Origin: Terribacillus halophilus
GTDB taxonomy: Bacteria > Bacillota > Bacilli > Bacillales > Amphibacillaceae
Length of the DNA: 64,000 nucleotides
Direction of reading: 5' to 3'
NCBI RefSeq assembly: GCF_900101385.1
Contig: NZ_FMZB01000010.1
Coordinates: 62,001-126,000 of the forward strand
Made by a program: the position numbers and the translations under genes. The notes beneath the pieces are model-generated. The model did not search any database, was not told the DNA's origin, and saw only the letters and a program-made list of their open reading frames with translations. Below are positions 8,776 to 18,139 of the stretch, in pieces; the stretch's first letter is position 1, and each line of letters begins with the position of its first letter.

Positions 8776-9711
8776 ATGGAACCCATTCAAGCATCCTTGC
8801 GGAAGTGGATGCAGAAAAACAGCAATTTCAAAGAGAATTTTGAGCGCATACAGCAGCAAGTAAGGCAGGATCCTGAGGTCAAAGCGGTGCTGGAAGCAAA
8901 TCCGCAGCTGACCGAACAGGATATCCAGCGGAATCTGATGCGCCTTTACGAATATACGACACAATCAAAGCAATGCCAGGACTGTCCGTCGCTTGGGGAA
9001 TGCCGGAACATCCTGAATGGCTATACGCCGACGCTCGAAGTGGAGGGGAATGCCATTCGTCTTGCCTACGACAAATGCCACTCCCGCCTGCAGCACGAAG
9101 AGCGGCAGAAACAGCAAGAGCGCATCAATAGTCTGTACATGCCGAAAGATATACTGAAGGCAACGACAGAAATGCTTGATCATGGTGATCCGGAACGGCA
9201 GCAGGCCATTCTGAAGACGTTGCAATTCCTTCAGCAGACAGATGATGCCATCCCTGAGAAGGGTCTGTATTTTTATGGACCATTCGGTGTGGGTAAAACC
9301 TATTTCCTTGGAGCCATCGCTAATTATCTGGCCGAACGGAACATCTCCAGCATGCTCATTTATATGCCGGAGTTTGTCCGTGAAATGAAAGCATCCCTTA
9401 AAGACGACTCTGTCAATGAGAAAGTCGAGTTGTTCAAAAAGACACCAGTACTGATGCTGGATGATATCGGTGCTGAATCGCAGTCGGCTTGGTTCCGGGA
9501 TGAGATACTTGGATCCATCCTTCATTATCGTATGATGGAGCGGCTGCCGGTCTTCTTCACATCCAATTATTCCATAGCGCAGCTGGAGCAGCAGATTGCC
9601 ACGACCAATCGTGGTGATGTGGAACGTGTGAAAGCTGGCAGGATCATGGAGAGGATCAAACGAGTCGCAACCGAGGTGCCGTTATTCGGAAAAAATAGAA
9701 GAAACGATTGA
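8776..9711 (+). CDS. dnaI: Primosomal helicase loader DnaI
   Basis: AAA+ ATPase that loads the replicative helicase. The N-terminal zinc-binding region has clustered cysteines (CQDC, GEC, DKC, about residues 66-100). Walker A GPFGVGKT is near residue 167 and Walker B LMLDDIG near 227. At 311 residues it has the B. subtilis length. AGGAAGGGAG precedes the ATG. It forms an operon with nrdR and dnaB and is closed by a strong terminator. Confidence 0.96.
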   Translation: MEPIQASLRKWMQKNSNFKENFERIQQQVRQDPEVKAVLEANPQLTEQDIQRNLMRLYEYTTQSKQCQDCPSLGECRNILNGYTPTLEVEGNAIRLAYDKCHSRLQHEERQKQQERINSLYMPKDILKATTEMLDHGDPERQQAILKTLQFLQQTDDAIPEKGLYFYGPFGVGKTYFLGAIANYLAERNISSMLIYMPEFVREMKASLKDDSVNEKVELFKKTPVLMLDDIGAESQSAWFRDEILGSILHYRMMERLPVFFTSNYSIAQLEQQIATTNRGDVERVKAGRIMERIKRVATEVPLFGKNRRND

Positions 9712-9715
9712 TTTT

Positions 9716-9748
9716 AAGACAAGCCAAAACCGGCTTGTCTTTTTTTAG
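9716..9748 (+). terminator. Terminator after dnaI
   Basis: AAGACAAGCC / GGCTTGTCTT, 10-bp stem with a six-base loop, then seven T. Confidence 0.9.
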
Positions 9749-9810
9749 GCTCATATTTCCATTCTGCGCCCATATAATGTAACAGTTGATAGTGGCGAGG
9801 GTGGTTGATA

Positions 9811-10635
9811 TTGCGTAAAGTGTTTATCAAATCAAAAAAAGAGATGGATACATTCTGTTCATGCCTGGCTATGCTGGATGGGACAAAGCAGGTTTATGTG
9901 GATGAAGATGCCCGCTGGGGTTATGTGGCGACAGTTCATGATGGCTATCACAGGCGGATTGCGATGGCCTTGGTGGAAACATTCCTGCATCATCGGGAGA
10001 CGGAATGGATCAAGCAAATTGCCAAGGAAGTCTATTATTATAAGGATGAAGAAGCGATAAAACGTATAGCTGAATTGACACATACGATAATCGTGGGAGA
10101 TATGTACGAAGAAACAGCAAAAGAGCCAAGCATGTCCCGTCAGCAGATCACCCAGGCTTTTCAGGAGATCGCTGCCAAGCATATCAGGGTGTTTTTTGAT
10201 GCAGTCATTCAATTTCGCAGCAATGGATACAGAGAGGCGTTGATTGAAATAGTCGGTGATGCGATAGAAGAATACAAGCGGGAAGAAGAGTATCAGATGT
10301 ATGTGGAGTCGCTGAGGGAATATATCGGGAAAAAGCCAATTAACTCCTCATCCGTGATACATGTCATACAAGGTCGTGATTTTTCCTTTTATAAAGACGA
10401 CGGTACTCCTTTTTCCGACGAGGAAATTGCTGCGTTAGCGGAGGAAGAGCCGCTTTTCCTTGCTGGACTAGGAAAACAAGAAAAAAACATAACACCGCTG
10501 ATTGCCATGTCTCCACAGAAGATCTATTTATATGGTGATCATCCTTCTGAACCAAAAACACTCACGATCATTAATATTTTTCAGGAAAGAGCCGCGTATC
10601 TTCCCTTACATCAATTTCCTTTCTCCATGTATTAG
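9811..10635 (+). CDS. ytxC: YtxC-like protein, putative sporulation role
   Basis: Position between dnaI and thrS and overall size (274 residues) match YtxC, a family annotated as sporulation-linked but without known activity. The protein has no signal peptide or membrane segment and is rich in charged helices (KEVYYYKDEEAIKR). The TTG at 9811 is preferred because GAGGGTGG ends six bases before it; an in-frame TTG six bases upstream is the alternative. CATATAATG (9772-9780) upstream resembles -10 boxes of sigma-A and also of mother-cell sigma factors; I cannot decide which. Confidence 0.7.
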   Translation: MRKVFIKSKKEMDTFCSCLAMLDGTKQVYVDEDARWGYVATVHDGYHRRIAMALVETFLHHRETEWIKQIAKEVYYYKDEEAIKRIAELTHTIIVGDMYEETAKEPSMSRQQITQAFQEIAAKHIRVFFDAVIQFRSNGYREALIEIVGDAIEEYKREEEYQMYVESLREYIGKKPINSSSVIHVIQGRDFSFYKDDGTPFSDEEIAALAEEEPLFLAGLGKQEKNITPLIAMSPQKIYLYGDHPSEPKTLTIINIFQERAAYLPLHQFPFSMY

Positions 10636-10642
10636 CATGTCC

Positions 10643-10671
10643 TTGCATTTTAACGCTTTAGCGCTTATACT
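10643..10671 (+). promoter_or_regulatory. thrS promoter
   Basis: TTGCAT, 17 bases, TATACT. Transcription would start near 10678, at the beginning of the T-box leader. Confidence 0.7.
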
Positions 10672-10677
10672 TACTTT

Positions 10678-10936
10678 ATATCAAGAAGCGACAATAAAGG
10701 ACATGATAGCAATACCGTTTGCGCTCATAGAGAGGGAAGCCTGGGCTGAAAGCTTCCTGCACAAGCTTTGCTGTTACCGCCTTTTACAGCTCTGCCGGGG
10801 GACGAAAGGAAACCGGCGGCGTCTGATCTGCGTTACAGATCCTTGAGCCGGTGACCATCACCGGGAATTAGGGTGGAACCACGAGACGAACGCTCGTCCC
10901 TTTGTACACATTTACTGTGCAAAGGGACGGGCTTTT
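10678..10936 (+). promoter_or_regulatory. Threonine T-box leader with terminator
   Basis: The T-box sequence AGGGTGGAACCACG is at 10870-10883. Stem I has the AGAGAGG region and a distal stem GGAAGC/GCTTCC; ACC at 10776-10778 is the likely threonine specifier. The terminator (CGTCCCTTTG / CAAAGGGACG, 10895-10929, then T5) overlaps the alternative pairing of the T-box. Uncharged tRNA-Thr should stabilise the antiterminator and turn thrS on. A second ACC at 10714-10716 is less well placed for a specifier. Confidence 0.93.
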
Positions 10937-10957
10937 TATATTTAGGAGGAAAGAACA

Positions 10958-12904
10958 ATGGCAGAAGTATTAGAATTCATTTTCCCAGATGGAGCAAAAA
11001 AAGAGTTTCCGGCTGGAACGACTGGCGAAGATATCGCAGGCTCCATTTCATCAGGTTTGAAGAAACAGGCAATCGCAGTCAATGTCGACGGCATTGCATT
11101 TGATTTGCGCACGCCGCTGCCAAACGGTGGAGCAATCGAAATCGTCACGCTTAAACAGGAACAAGGCGTGGAAATCATGCGCCACTCTGCTGCGCATTTG
11201 CTTGCACAGGCAGTGAAACGTATTTACGGAAACGTACAATTCGGTGTTGGACCAGTAATCGAGAATGGTTTCTATTACGATATGGATCTGGAAGATTCCA
11301 TCACACCGGAAGATCTTCCGAAAATTGAGAAAGAAATGCAGCGGATCGTCGATGCTAACCTTCCGATCGTCCGCAAGGTTGTCAGCCGTGACGAAGCAAA
11401 AGCGATGTTCCGAGAAATCGGCGATGAGTTGAAACTGGAATTGATCGACGCCATTCCGGAAGATCAAGATGTAACTATCTACGAGCAAGGCGAATTCTTC
11501 GACCTATGCCGCGGTATCCACGTTCCATCTACAGGCAAAATCAAAGTGTTCAAGCTGCTAAGCATCTCTGGTGCCTACTGGAGAGGAAACAGCGACAACC
11601 AAATGCTGCAGCGAATCTACGGTACTGCTTTTGAGAAGAAGAGTGAATTGGATCACCACTTGAAAATGCTGGAGGAAGCGAAAGAACGCGACCATCGCAA
11701 ACTAGGAAAAGAACTGGAATTGTTCACTGTCAATCAGAAAGTCGGTCAAGGTTTGCCGCTATGGCTGCCAAAAGGTGCAACAATCCGCCGTACAATCGAG
11801 CGCTATATCGTCGATTTGGAAGAAAAACTTGGCTATGATCACGTCTATACACCAGTACTGGGCAGTGTAGATCTTTATAAAACAAGCGGACACTGGGATC
11901 ATTACAAAGATGACATGTTCCCGCCAATGGAAATGGACAATGAAGACCTGGTACTTCGTCCGATGAACTGCCCGCACCATATGATGGTGTACAAAAATGA
12001 ATTGCACAGCTACCGCAGTCTGCCGATTCGTATCGCAGAGCTAGGAACAATGCACCGTCATGAAATGTCCGGAGCCCTTGCCGGCTTGCAGCGCGTTCGT
12101 GCGATGACATTGAATGATGCGCATATCTTCGCACGCCCGGATCAATTGAAAGACGAGTTCATCCGTGTAGTCAACCTCGTACAAGCCGTGTACAAAGACT
12201 TCGGTATCGAGGATTATCACTTCCGTCTTTCTTACCGTGATCCAGAAGATAAAGAGAAGTATGTAGACAATGATGCAATGTGGGATAAAGCGCAAGCCAT
12301 GCTGAAAGAAACAATGGAAGATCTTGAGCTTGATTATGTTGAAGCAGAAGGCGAAGCGGCATTCTATGGTCCGAAGCTTGACGTACAGGTGAAGACTGCC
12401 CTTGGTAAAGATGAGACACTGTCCACTGTTCAATTGGACTTCCACTTGCCAGAACGTTTCGACCTTACTTACATTGGTGAAGACGGTAAAGAACATCGTC
12501 CGGTTGTTATTCACCGCGGTGTCGTATCGACTATGGAACGTTTCGTTGCCTTCTTGATCGAAGAATACAAAGGTGCCTTCCCGACATGGCTTGCACCAGT
12601 ACAAGCAAAAATCATCCCGGTTTCCCCTGACGCCCATTTGGCATATGCGCGCCAAGTGGAGGATGCCCTCCGTATGGAAGGAATCCGTGTGCAAGTGGAT
12701 GAGCGCGAAGAGAAAATCGGCTATAAGATCCGCGAAGCACAAGTACAGAAGATTCCATTCCAGATCGTCGTCGGCGACCAAGAAGTAAGCGACCAAGCGG
12801 TAAACATCCGCCGTTATGGAGAAAAGCAGTCTGAAACGAAAGATCTCAAGGCTTTCGTTGCGGAAATTAAAGACGAAGTAGCTAATCGTGTTTTGCGTAA
12901 GTAA
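10958..12904 (+). CDS. thrS: Threonyl-tRNA synthetase
   Basis: Class II synthetase charging tRNA-Thr. Domains: TGS (about 1-64), editing domain with HSAAH (about 75-79) and CRGIH (about 184-188), catalytic core with zinc ligand Cys in MNCPHH (about 336-341) and the motif 2 region [13 protein letters not shown], and C-terminal anticodon-binding domain. The 648-residue length is normal. AGGAGGAAAG precedes the ATG. It is controlled by the upstream T-box and ends in its own terminator. Confidence 0.98.
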   Translation: MAEVLEFIFPDGAKKEFPAGTTGEDIAGSISSGLKKQAIAVNVDGIAFDLRTPLPNGGAIEIVTLKQEQGVEIMRHSAAHLLAQAVKRIYGNVQFGVGPVIENGFYYDMDLEDSITPEDLPKIEKEMQRIVDANLPIVRKVVSRDEAKAMFREIGDELKLELIDAIPEDQDVTIYEQGEFFDLCRGIHVPSTGKIKVFKLLSISGAYWRGNSDNQMLQRIYGTAFEKKSELDHHLKMLEEAKERDHRKLGKELELFTVNQKVGQGLPLWLPKGATIRRTIERYIVDLEEKLGYDHVYTPVLGSVDLYKTSGHWDHYKDDMFPPMEMDNEDLVLRPMNCPHHMMVYKNELHSYRSLPIRIAELGTMHRHEMSGALAGLQRVRAMTLNDAHIFARPDQLKDEFIRVVNLVQAVYKDFGIEDYHFRLSYRDPEDKEKYVDNDAMWDKAQAMLKETMEDLELDYVEAEGEAAFYGPKLDVQVKTALGKDETLSTVQLDFHLPERFDLTYIGEDGKEHRPVVIHRGVVSTMERFVAFLIEEYKGAFPTWLAPVQAKIIPVSPDAHLAYARQVEDALRMEGIRVQVDEREEKIGYKIREAQVQKIPFQIVVGDQEVSDQAVNIRRYGEKQSETKDLKAFVAEIKDEVANRVLRK

Positions 12905-12913
12905 TAGAGAGGA

Positions 12914-12952
12914 ATCCTTTCACCACTGCTGCAGTGGTGGGAGGTTTTTTTG
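12914..12952 (+). terminator. Terminator after thrS
   Basis: CACCACTG-CTG-CAGTGGTG with flanking partial pairing (CCTTT / GGAGG) and a run of seven T. Confidence 0.85.
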
Positions 12953-13002
12953 TTTGATAGTGGTGAAGAGCTAAAAGTATCAGGTTTATAAAAATGAAAA
13001 TA

Positions 13003-13494
13003 TCACTTGATTTTACGCTGCTTTATCATCCCTTCCACAATAGGGTAAAAGACAGCTAGCAATATGACGATCATTGTCCACCCATTTCCATCATCTACCC
13101 AGCCTAAAGCGATCATACTGAATTCCACATCAATGAAACAAAAGACCAGTACACAAATATTCTTCAGCTTATTGACCATTTTCTGGCTCAGCTGATAAAA
13201 TGCAGCTGCGTTTTCGTCATTCAGTCGTTTCGGGTAATTGTGTATATGGGGATACTTCCCCAATAGGTGCATGATTGTGAACATAGGTATACTGATAGCC
13301 GGGAGGAGAAGCATACTTTCTTTTGCCGCCCAGTCATCGACGTGTCCGCTCAGCCCCATATGGAGAGGTACTTGGTCGGGGAGCTGCTGCCAAATCACGA
13401 TCAAGAAGGTAATCGTAGCTAGATAGCCGCCAATCCCGAAGAAGTCCCAAACTTTTTCCGCACGGGTTTTCGGTATATGAAGCTTTTTTTGCAT
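13003..13494 (-). CDS. DUF1648-type membrane protein
   Basis: A 163-residue integral membrane protein of unknown function. The N-terminal segment LPDQVPLHMGLSGHVDDW has the DUF1648 pattern (substrate-like 'P..HxxxxGxxD.W'), framed by a hydrophobic helix before it and three more (LLLPAISIPMFTIMHLLG, ICVLVFCFIDVEFSMIALGW, MIVILLAVFYPIVEGMI). AGAGGTGAT lies just before the ATG on the minus strand. It lies between the divergent infC leader and the convergent thrS, as a single gene. DUF1648 also occurs in SdpI-type immunity proteins, but nothing here supports that role. Confidence 0.75.
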   Translation of the reverse strand: MQKKLHIPKTRAEKVWDFFGIGGYLATITFLIVIWQQLPDQVPLHMGLSGHVDDWAAKESMLLLPAISIPMFTIMHLLGKYPHIHNYPKRLNDENAAAFYQLSQKMVNKLKNICVLVFCFIDVEFSMIALGWVDDGNGWTMIVILLAVFYPIVEGMIKQRKIK

Positions 13495-13629
13495 CTTTTC
13501 ATCACCTCTTAGTTTACTTACGGCACAGATGGGGAATAGGTTCCAGCTATAATAATTTAAAACGAGAGGTTGCCAGTATCAAAAGAATGTGTTACATTAG
13601 TTGAGCAGGATTAATGGGCTCCAATATGA

Positions 13630-13658
13630 TTGACAGCATACATCAGCTATGATAAGAT
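13630..13658 (+). promoter_or_regulatory. infC operon promoter
   Basis: TTGACA, 17 bases, TAAGAT. Transcription starting near 13665 leaves a leader of about 230 bases before infC. Confidence 0.7.
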
Positions 13659-13664
13659 TGTAAA

Positions 13665-13815
13665 AGTGAAATAAATATGTGATCTGAGACAAGCAGAAGT
13701 ACCCACTTCTCACCTGATTGACGCCGCTTGGCAGTTGGCAGGTTTTGATAAACAGTGTTTTAGGACAAGTGTGGGTGCCGTATGCGTACCGGCATTTTTT
13801 TTATGCTTTTTTTAC
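13665..13815 (+). ncRNA. infC-rpmI-rplT leader with attenuator
   Basis: The long leader ends in a terminator-like hairpin (GTGCCG ... CGGCAT, 13775-13795, followed by eight T). Upstream lie repeated TTGGCAG segments (13728-13742) that could form an alternative fold. In Bacillus this position carries the L20-binding leader, through which ribosomal protein L20 promotes premature termination of its own operon. The identification rests on position and on the terminator; I did not confirm the L20 consensus fold. Confidence 0.6.
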
Positions 13816-13893
13816 AACCATGTTTAACTGATAAGCGGCGGATATCTTGTCCCCGATCATAAGTTTCCCAAAATATCCTGGAGGTGGATGATT

Positions 13894-14412
13894 ATTAGCA
13901 AAGATACGAATATCAATGAGAAAATTCGCGCACGTGAGGTTCGACTCATTGATTCAAACGGTGACCAGCTTGGCGTAAAATCCCGTCAAGAAGCATTAGA
14001 AATCGCACAAACAAGAAATCTTGATTTGGTGCTTGTGGCTGCAAACGCAAAACCACCCGTGTGCCGGATTATGGATTATGGTAAATACCGCTTTGAACAA
14101 CAGAAAAAAGAAAAAGAAGCGCGTAAGAACCAGAAAATAATCAACGTGAAAGAAGTTCGCTTGAGCCCTGGTATCGAGGATCACGACTTCAATACAAAAC
14201 TTCGCAATGCGCGTAAGTTTCTTGAAAAAGGCGATAAAGTAAAGGCTTCTGTTCGTTTCCGCGGACGTGCCATTACGCATAAAGAATTAGGCCAACAAGT
14301 TCTCGAGAAGCTGGCGGAAGAGTGCAAAGACGTTGCAACGGTCGAAATGAAAGCAAAAATGGAAGGCCGCAGCATGTTCATGATGCTTGCCCCGACAGTA
14401 GAGAAGCAGTAA
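13894..14412 (+). CDS. infC: Translation initiation factor IF-3
   Basis: Binds the 30S subunit and ensures initiation fidelity. The N-domain, a Lys-rich helix linker ([14 protein letters not shown]) and the C-domain are all present. The likely start is the ATT at 13894, giving [26 protein letters not shown] ends six bases before it, whereas the in-frame ATG at 13888 touches the ribosome binding site. Non-AUG starts of this kind are known for infC and make its translation sensitive to IF3 itself. rpmI and rplT follow in the same operon. Confidence 0.93.
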   Translation: MSKDTNINEKIRAREVRLIDSNGDQLGVKSRQEALEIAQTRNLDLVLVAANAKPPVCRIMDYGKYRFEQQKKEKEARKNQKIINVKEVRLSPGIEDHDFNTKLRNARKFLEKGDKVKASVRFRGRAITHKELGQQVLEKLAEECKDVATVEMKAKMEGRSMFMMLAPTVEKQ

Positions 14413-14438
14413 GCCGAAGGATATAAGGAGGAAATACG

Positions 14439-14633
14439 ATGCCAAAAATGAAAACCCACAGCGGGTCTGCTAAACGTTTCAAAAAAACAGGTTCTGGAAA
14501 AGTAAGCCGTAACCACGGTTACACTAGCCACTTGGCTGCCAATAAATCCACTAAACAGAAACGCAAGCTTCGCAAAGATGCACTTGTTTCTGCTGGTGAT
14601 CTTAAACGCATCAAACAAATGCTACCTAAATAA
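14439..14633 (+). CDS. rpmI: Ribosomal protein L35
   Basis: 64-residue basic protein of the 50S subunit. [20 protein letters not shown] is the family start, and [13 protein letters not shown] matches the conserved centre. AAGGAGGAAATACG precedes the ATG. Middle gene of infC-rpmI-rplT. Confidence 0.98.
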   Translation: MPKMKTHSGSAKRFKKTGSGKVSRNHGYTSHLAANKSTKQKRKLRKDALVSAGDLKRIKQMLPK

Positions 14634-14672
14634 TAAATTTCAAGACTTATTTGTCCTATAGGAGGGAATACT

Positions 14673-15029
14673 ATGCCACGTGTAAAAGGTGGAACAGTAA
14701 CGCGTCAGCGTCGTAAACGCGTTCTTAAGTTAGCTAAAGGTTATTACGGTGCGAAACACGCACTATTCAAAACTGCAAAACAACAAGTAATCAAATCCGG
14801 TCAGTATGCATACCGTGACCGCAGACAGAAAAAACGTGACTTCCGTAAACTATGGATCGCACGTATCAACGCTGCTGCACGTATGAACGATCTTTCTTAC
14901 AGCCGTTTGATGCACGGTCTTAAACTTGCTGGTATCGAAGTGAACCGCAAAATGCTTTCTGAGCTTGCAATCTCTGACGAAAAAGCATTCGCACAACTTG
15001 CTTCCAAAGCAAAAGACGCATTGAAATAA
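14673..15029 (+). CDS. rplT: Ribosomal protein L20
   Basis: 118-residue 23S rRNA-binding protein needed for early 50S assembly, and the expected autorepressor of the operon through the leader. The Arg/Lys-rich N-terminus ([19 protein letters not shown]) and the globular C-domain ([20 protein letters not shown]-like) are normal. AGGAGGGAATACT precedes the ATG. Followed by a perfect hairpin terminator. Confidence 0.98.
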   Translation: MPRVKGGTVTRQRRKRVLKLAKGYYGAKHALFKTAKQQVIKSGQYAYRDRRQKKRDFRKLWIARINAAARMNDLSYSRLMHGLKLAGIEVNRKMLSELAISDEKAFAQLASKAKDALK

Positions 15030-15033
15030 GTTG

Positions 15034-15066
15034 AAAAGCCGCTATCCATGGATAGCGGCTTTTTAT
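15034..15066 (+). terminator. Terminator after rplT
   Basis: AGCCGCTATCC / GGATAGCGGCT perfect palindrome with five T after it. The spacing to ysdA allows some read-through. Confidence 0.9.
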
Positions 15067-15082
15067 ATAGAGAGGGATCTAT

Positions 15083-15343
15083 ATGTTGCCAATGTTTAGT
15101 CTGTATCTGCTGGTTGTCAATATCCTGCTGTTCAGCTGGATGGGAATCGATAAACGAAGAGCGAGGATGCATGAATGGCGTATCAGTGAACGGAGGCTCT
15201 GGATCACCGCTGTCATCGGCGGGGCACTTGGAGGCTGGGCCGGGATGCAAGTATTCCGACATAAAACGAAGCATACCGCGTTTGTTATCGGCTTTCCATG
15301 TCTTGTCGCCGTGCATGTTCTCCTGATTCTCTACTTCTTGTAA
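15083..15343 (+). CDS. ysdA: DUF1294 membrane protein YsdA
   Basis: 86 residues, three hydrophobic segments, with the DUF1294 signature MGIDKRRAR followed by GGALGGWAGMQVFRHKTKH. Function unknown. It follows rplT as in B. subtilis. AGAGGGA lies before the ATG at 15083. Confidence 0.85.
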   Translation: MLPMFSLYLLVVNILLFSWMGIDKRRARMHEWRISERRLWITAVIGGALGGWAGMQVFRHKTKHTAFVIGFPCLVAVHVLLILYFL

Positions 15344-15421
15344 GATAAATGCCATGTGCTTGTCATAAAGGCTCGTCTCCTGTCATATATATTAAGGACA
15401 TCTTAGAGGGAGTGAGCAGCA

Positions 15422-15994
15422 ATGGATCAGGTTGGCTCAGTAATGTTGACGGTCGTCGCAACTGGCGGGTTGTTTGCCCCGCTTTTGTTCATTTTCCTGT
15501 ATCTGCTGCGACCTGCTTTATTTCTGCCTGTTGTTTTTCTATGTATTTCAGGAGGGATACTGTTCGGTGCTGTAGCCGGTACCATCCTGTCCGTCATTGG
15601 TATTACGGCATCCAGTCTGCTGTTTTATGCTATTGCTCAGCGGTTTCCGCGATCGGCAAACCGGATTCTCATGCTGAAACAGAAGCTTATCGGCAGACAT
15701 ACGAGCTTTACAACATCTCAGGTCGCCCTGATGCGGCTAGTTCCTTTCATCCACTTTCACATTTTGAGCGTATGCTTGATGGAGACAAACCGCAACTGGA
15801 GGTCTTATGGGAAAGCTTCTTTTTTATCAAGCATCCCGCTTGCTGCTGCTTATTCTTTTGCGGGCACTTGGCTGCGCTACCTGCCGCCAGCAGCAATCGG
15901 TGGCGTCATGATCATCCTCCTGATCTGTATTTACCTGATGCGCAAGAAGGAATTTACGATCAAATGGGAAGAGTTTTTCAAGGAAAGTGCATAA
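15422..15994 (+). CDS. TVP38/TMEM64 (VTT) family membrane protein
   Basis: 190-residue polytopic protein of the SNARE-associated/VTT family (DedA superfamily), similar in type to B. subtilis YtxB. Features are a re-entrant-like segment RPALFLPVVFLCISGGILFG, a conserved LMRLVPFIHFHILS motif near 100-115, and terminal helices. Members are thought to move lipids across membranes, but the substrate here is unknown. GAGGGAGTGAGCAGCA precedes the ATG. It ends in a terminator shared with the convergent ysdB. Confidence 0.8.
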   Translation: MDQVGSVMLTVVATGGLFAPLLFIFLYLLRPALFLPVVFLCISGGILFGAVAGTILSVIGITASSLLFYAIAQRFPRSANRILMLKQKLIGRHTSFTTSQVALMRLVPFIHFHILSVCLMETNRNWRSYGKASFLSSIPLAAAYSFAGTWLRYLPPAAIGGVMIILLICIYLMRKKEFTIKWEEFFKESA

Positions 15995-16029
15995 AACACT
16001 GGTGCTTGCACAAGCTCCAGTGTTTTTTA
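15993..16029. terminator. Bidirectional terminator
   Basis: AACACTGG-T-GCTT ... AAGC-T-CCAGTGTT with T6 on the plus strand and A4 before the stem on the other side. It lies between the convergent VTT-family gene and ysdB. Confidence 0.85.
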
Positions 16030-16401
16030 TATTTCTGTCAGGACGAGCTCTTTTACCGGTTGCTTCCATTCAATGGACGCATAAGGAAAATGGCTCAGGA
16101 TACATTCTTCCATTTTATATAGATCGTTTCGGGAAAAGCCGGATAGCTGGTCTGGATGGACTGCGTTCATCACAACCTTGGTCACTTCGATGCTATCTTC
16201 CCTGGGGTGTAAATATTTCTTTCCGATCATGCGATAGCCGCGGTAACTGAGTGTAAAATGATGATCGTATTGTTCACGGTACTCTACTTCTTCGGTATCC
16301 AAACGGGACGGATCACTGACTGGGTCCTTCCTTGCTTTCATGACGGTGTAAAACAAAAGAATTGCTGCACCTGCCAGCAACAGGAGAAAAATAATCTTCA
16401 C
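16027..16401 (-). CDS. ysdB: YsdB-like membrane-anchored protein
   Basis: 124 residues with one N-terminal membrane helix (IIFLLLLAGAAILLFYTVM) and a cytosolic domain. The domain pattern (FTLSYRGYRMIGKKYL, then LSGFSRNDLYKMEECIL and IEWKQPVKEL) matches my memory of YsdB, a sigma-W-controlled protein of unknown role in B. subtilis. AGGAGGCC lies before its ATG on the minus strand. It is divergent from the dUTPase gene. Confidence 0.65.
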   Translation of the reverse strand: MKIIFLLLLAGAAILLFYTVMKARKDPVSDPSRLDTEEVEYREQYDHHFTLSYRGYRMIGKKYLHPREDSIEVTKVVMNAVHPDQLSGFSRNDLYKMEECILSHFPYASIEWKQPVKELVLTEI

Positions 16402-16514
16402 AGCGAGCAGGCCTCCTTTACTTTTTGTATAGATACGATTACGCTAAAGAAGAAGTTTCATCTGTTTTACTATACCCTCCCTACATAGGAATAACGCAAG
16501 AAGGAGACTTAACT

Positions 16515-17003
16515 ATGGATTACGAATACCTTTTCAGAAAACAGCGCGAGCTGGATGCCTACATCGAAGACAAGCTGGAATCAGCGGATCGCGGGGATAT
16601 ATTCCGCAAGAAAATACTAGCCCTTCAGGTTGAAATCGGAGAATTAGCCAACGAAACTCGCTGTTTCAAATTTTGGAGCAAAAAAGGTCCAAGTGAGCAA
16701 AGTGTCATTTTGGAGGAATATGTGGATGGGCTGCATTTCATCCTGTCACTCGGGCTGGATAGAGGTCATGTTTATACATCTGCACCGCTATCTGATAAAA
16801 GAGTCGATCAGACAGATGCATTCCTGGAGCTGTACCGTGCAATCGGTGCTTTTCATGCCGAACCAGTACAAAAAACATACGAAGCGCTTTTCCAAAGCTT
16901 CCTCCTGCTTGGGCAGCTGCTCGGCTTTAGTGAAGCCTCGATTCTAGAGGCTTATAAGCAGAAAAATGAAGTGAATCATACAAGACAAGATCAAGGCTAT
17001 TGA
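16515..17003 (+). CDS. dUTP diphosphatase, dimeric all-alpha type
   Basis: Hydrolyses dUTP to dUMP and pyrophosphate, keeping uracil out of DNA. The MazG-like/dUTPase_2 motifs are visible: an ExxE pair in EIGELANE and an ExxxD pair in EEYVDGLHF, both magnesium-binding, plus [10 protein letters not shown]. Of 162 residues. The ATG at 16515 is chosen because AAGAAGGAGA ends eight bases before it. The peptidase gene ysdC follows 19 bases later. Confidence 0.85.
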   Translation: MDYEYLFRKQRELDAYIEDKLESADRGDIFRKKILALQVEIGELANETRCFKFWSKKGPSEQSVILEEYVDGLHFILSLGLDRGHVYTSAPLSDKRVDQTDAFLELYRAIGAFHAEPVQKTYEALFQSFLLLGQLLGFSEASILEAYKQKNEVNHTRQDQGY

Positions 17004-17022
17004 ACCAGGGGAGGTCTGCACA

Positions 17023-18102
17023 ATGAATGATAAATTGAAGATGCTGAAAAGCTTGACCGATGCACCAGGTGTTCCGGGTGATGAAGCAGGTATCCGCAAG
17101 GTGATGCGTGCATACATCTCTCCATTTTCCGATGAGGTAACGACCGATAATCTGGGAAGCTTGATTGCGACACAAAAAGGCAGCAGAGCAGACGGACCGA
17201 AAGTAATGGTTGCCGGTCATCTCGATGAGATCGGCTTCACGGTCACGCGCATCGATAACAATGGCTTTTTATACTTCCAGACGCTTGGCGGGTGGTGGAG
17301 TCAGGTGATGCTTGCACAGCGTGTGACCGTCCATACGAAAAATGGTGAGCTGGTCGGCATCATCGGCTCCAAGCCGCCACACCTATTGTCGCTTGAAAAA
17401 CGAAAAAAACCTGCTTCCGTAGAGGAGATGTTCATCGATATCGGAGCCAGCAGCAAGGAAGAAGCAGAAGCATTCGGTGTTCGCCCTGGGGATTCGGTTG
17501 TGCCTTATTTCGAATTCACGAAGATGAAGAACGAGAAATTGCTTTTGGCAAAAGCTTGGGATAATCGTATTGGCTGTGCAGTTGCAATCGATGTCCTTAA
17601 AGATTTGCATAACACAGACAAAGAAGCGACTGTTTATGGTGTCGGTACTGTCCAAGAAGAAGTGAGGAGACGCGGCGCCACGACTTCTGCCAATAAGATA
17701 GGTCCGGACATTGCTTTTGCTGTTGATACAGGTATTGCCGGGGATACTCCTGGCATCAGTGACAGGGAAGCGACAGGCAAGCTCGGTGCAGGCCCGCAGA
17801 TCGTCTTGTACGATGCTGCACATATTGCCCATAAGGGTTTGCGTGATTTGGTCATCCAGACAGCAGAAGAACTTGAAATCCCGTATCAATACGACACCAT
17901 CAAAGGCGGAGCGACAGATGCAGGCAGCATCCATCTGACAGGTGTTGGAGTCCCGAGTATAACGATCGGTATCCCGACGCGCTATATTCACACCCACGCG
18001 GCCATGCTGCATGAAGATGATTATGATAACACGGTGAAACTGTTGACTGCTGTCATCCGCAAACTGGATAAAGATACAGTCGAACATATCACTTATAACT
18101 AA
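17023..18102 (+). CDS. ysdC: M42 family aminopeptidase YsdC
   Basis: Metallo-aminopeptidase of the M42 (glutamyl aminopeptidase/tetrahedral) family, which trims small peptides in the cytosol. Metal and catalytic motifs are [22 protein letters not shown] and VDTG, with a last histidine in [11 protein letters not shown]. The usual GLRGA after the EE pair reads RRRGA here. Length 359 is normal. GGGGAGG lies before the ATG. Neighbours match the ysdA-ysdB-ysdC cluster. Confidence 0.9.
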   Translation: MNDKLKMLKSLTDAPGVPGDEAGIRKVMRAYISPFSDEVTTDNLGSLIATQKGSRADGPKVMVAGHLDEIGFTVTRIDNNGFLYFQTLGGWWSQVMLAQRVTVHTKNGELVGIIGSKPPHLLSLEKRKKPASVEEMFIDIGASSKEEAEAFGVRPGDSVVPYFEFTKMKNEKLLLAKAWDNRIGCAVAIDVLKDLHNTDKEATVYGVGTVQEEVRRRGATTSANKIGPDIAFAVDTGIAGDTPGISDREATGKLGAGPQIVLYDAAHIAHKGLRDLVIQTAEELEIPYQYDTIKGGATDAGSIHLTGVGVPSITIGIPTRYIHTHAAMLHEDDYDNTVKLLTAVIRKLDKDTVEHITYN

Positions 18103-18106
18103 AGAA

Positions 18107-18139
18107 AAAACCAGCTTCCGAATGGAAGCTGGTTTTTAT
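18107..18139. terminator. Bidirectional terminator
   Basis: AAACCAGCTTCC-GAAT-GGAAGCTGGTTTTT, a perfect stem with A/T runs on both sides, between convergent ysdC and the lytic transglycosylase gene. Confidence 0.9.

Noticed and set aside
12041-12796. 251-codon minus-strand frame opposite thrS
   Set aside because: Shadow of thrS without start signal.
15349-16122. 257-codon plus-strand frame over the VTT-family gene
   Set aside because: Cys/Ser/Phe-rich product in another frame of a gene with clear membrane helices and its own binding site; it also runs through a terminator.
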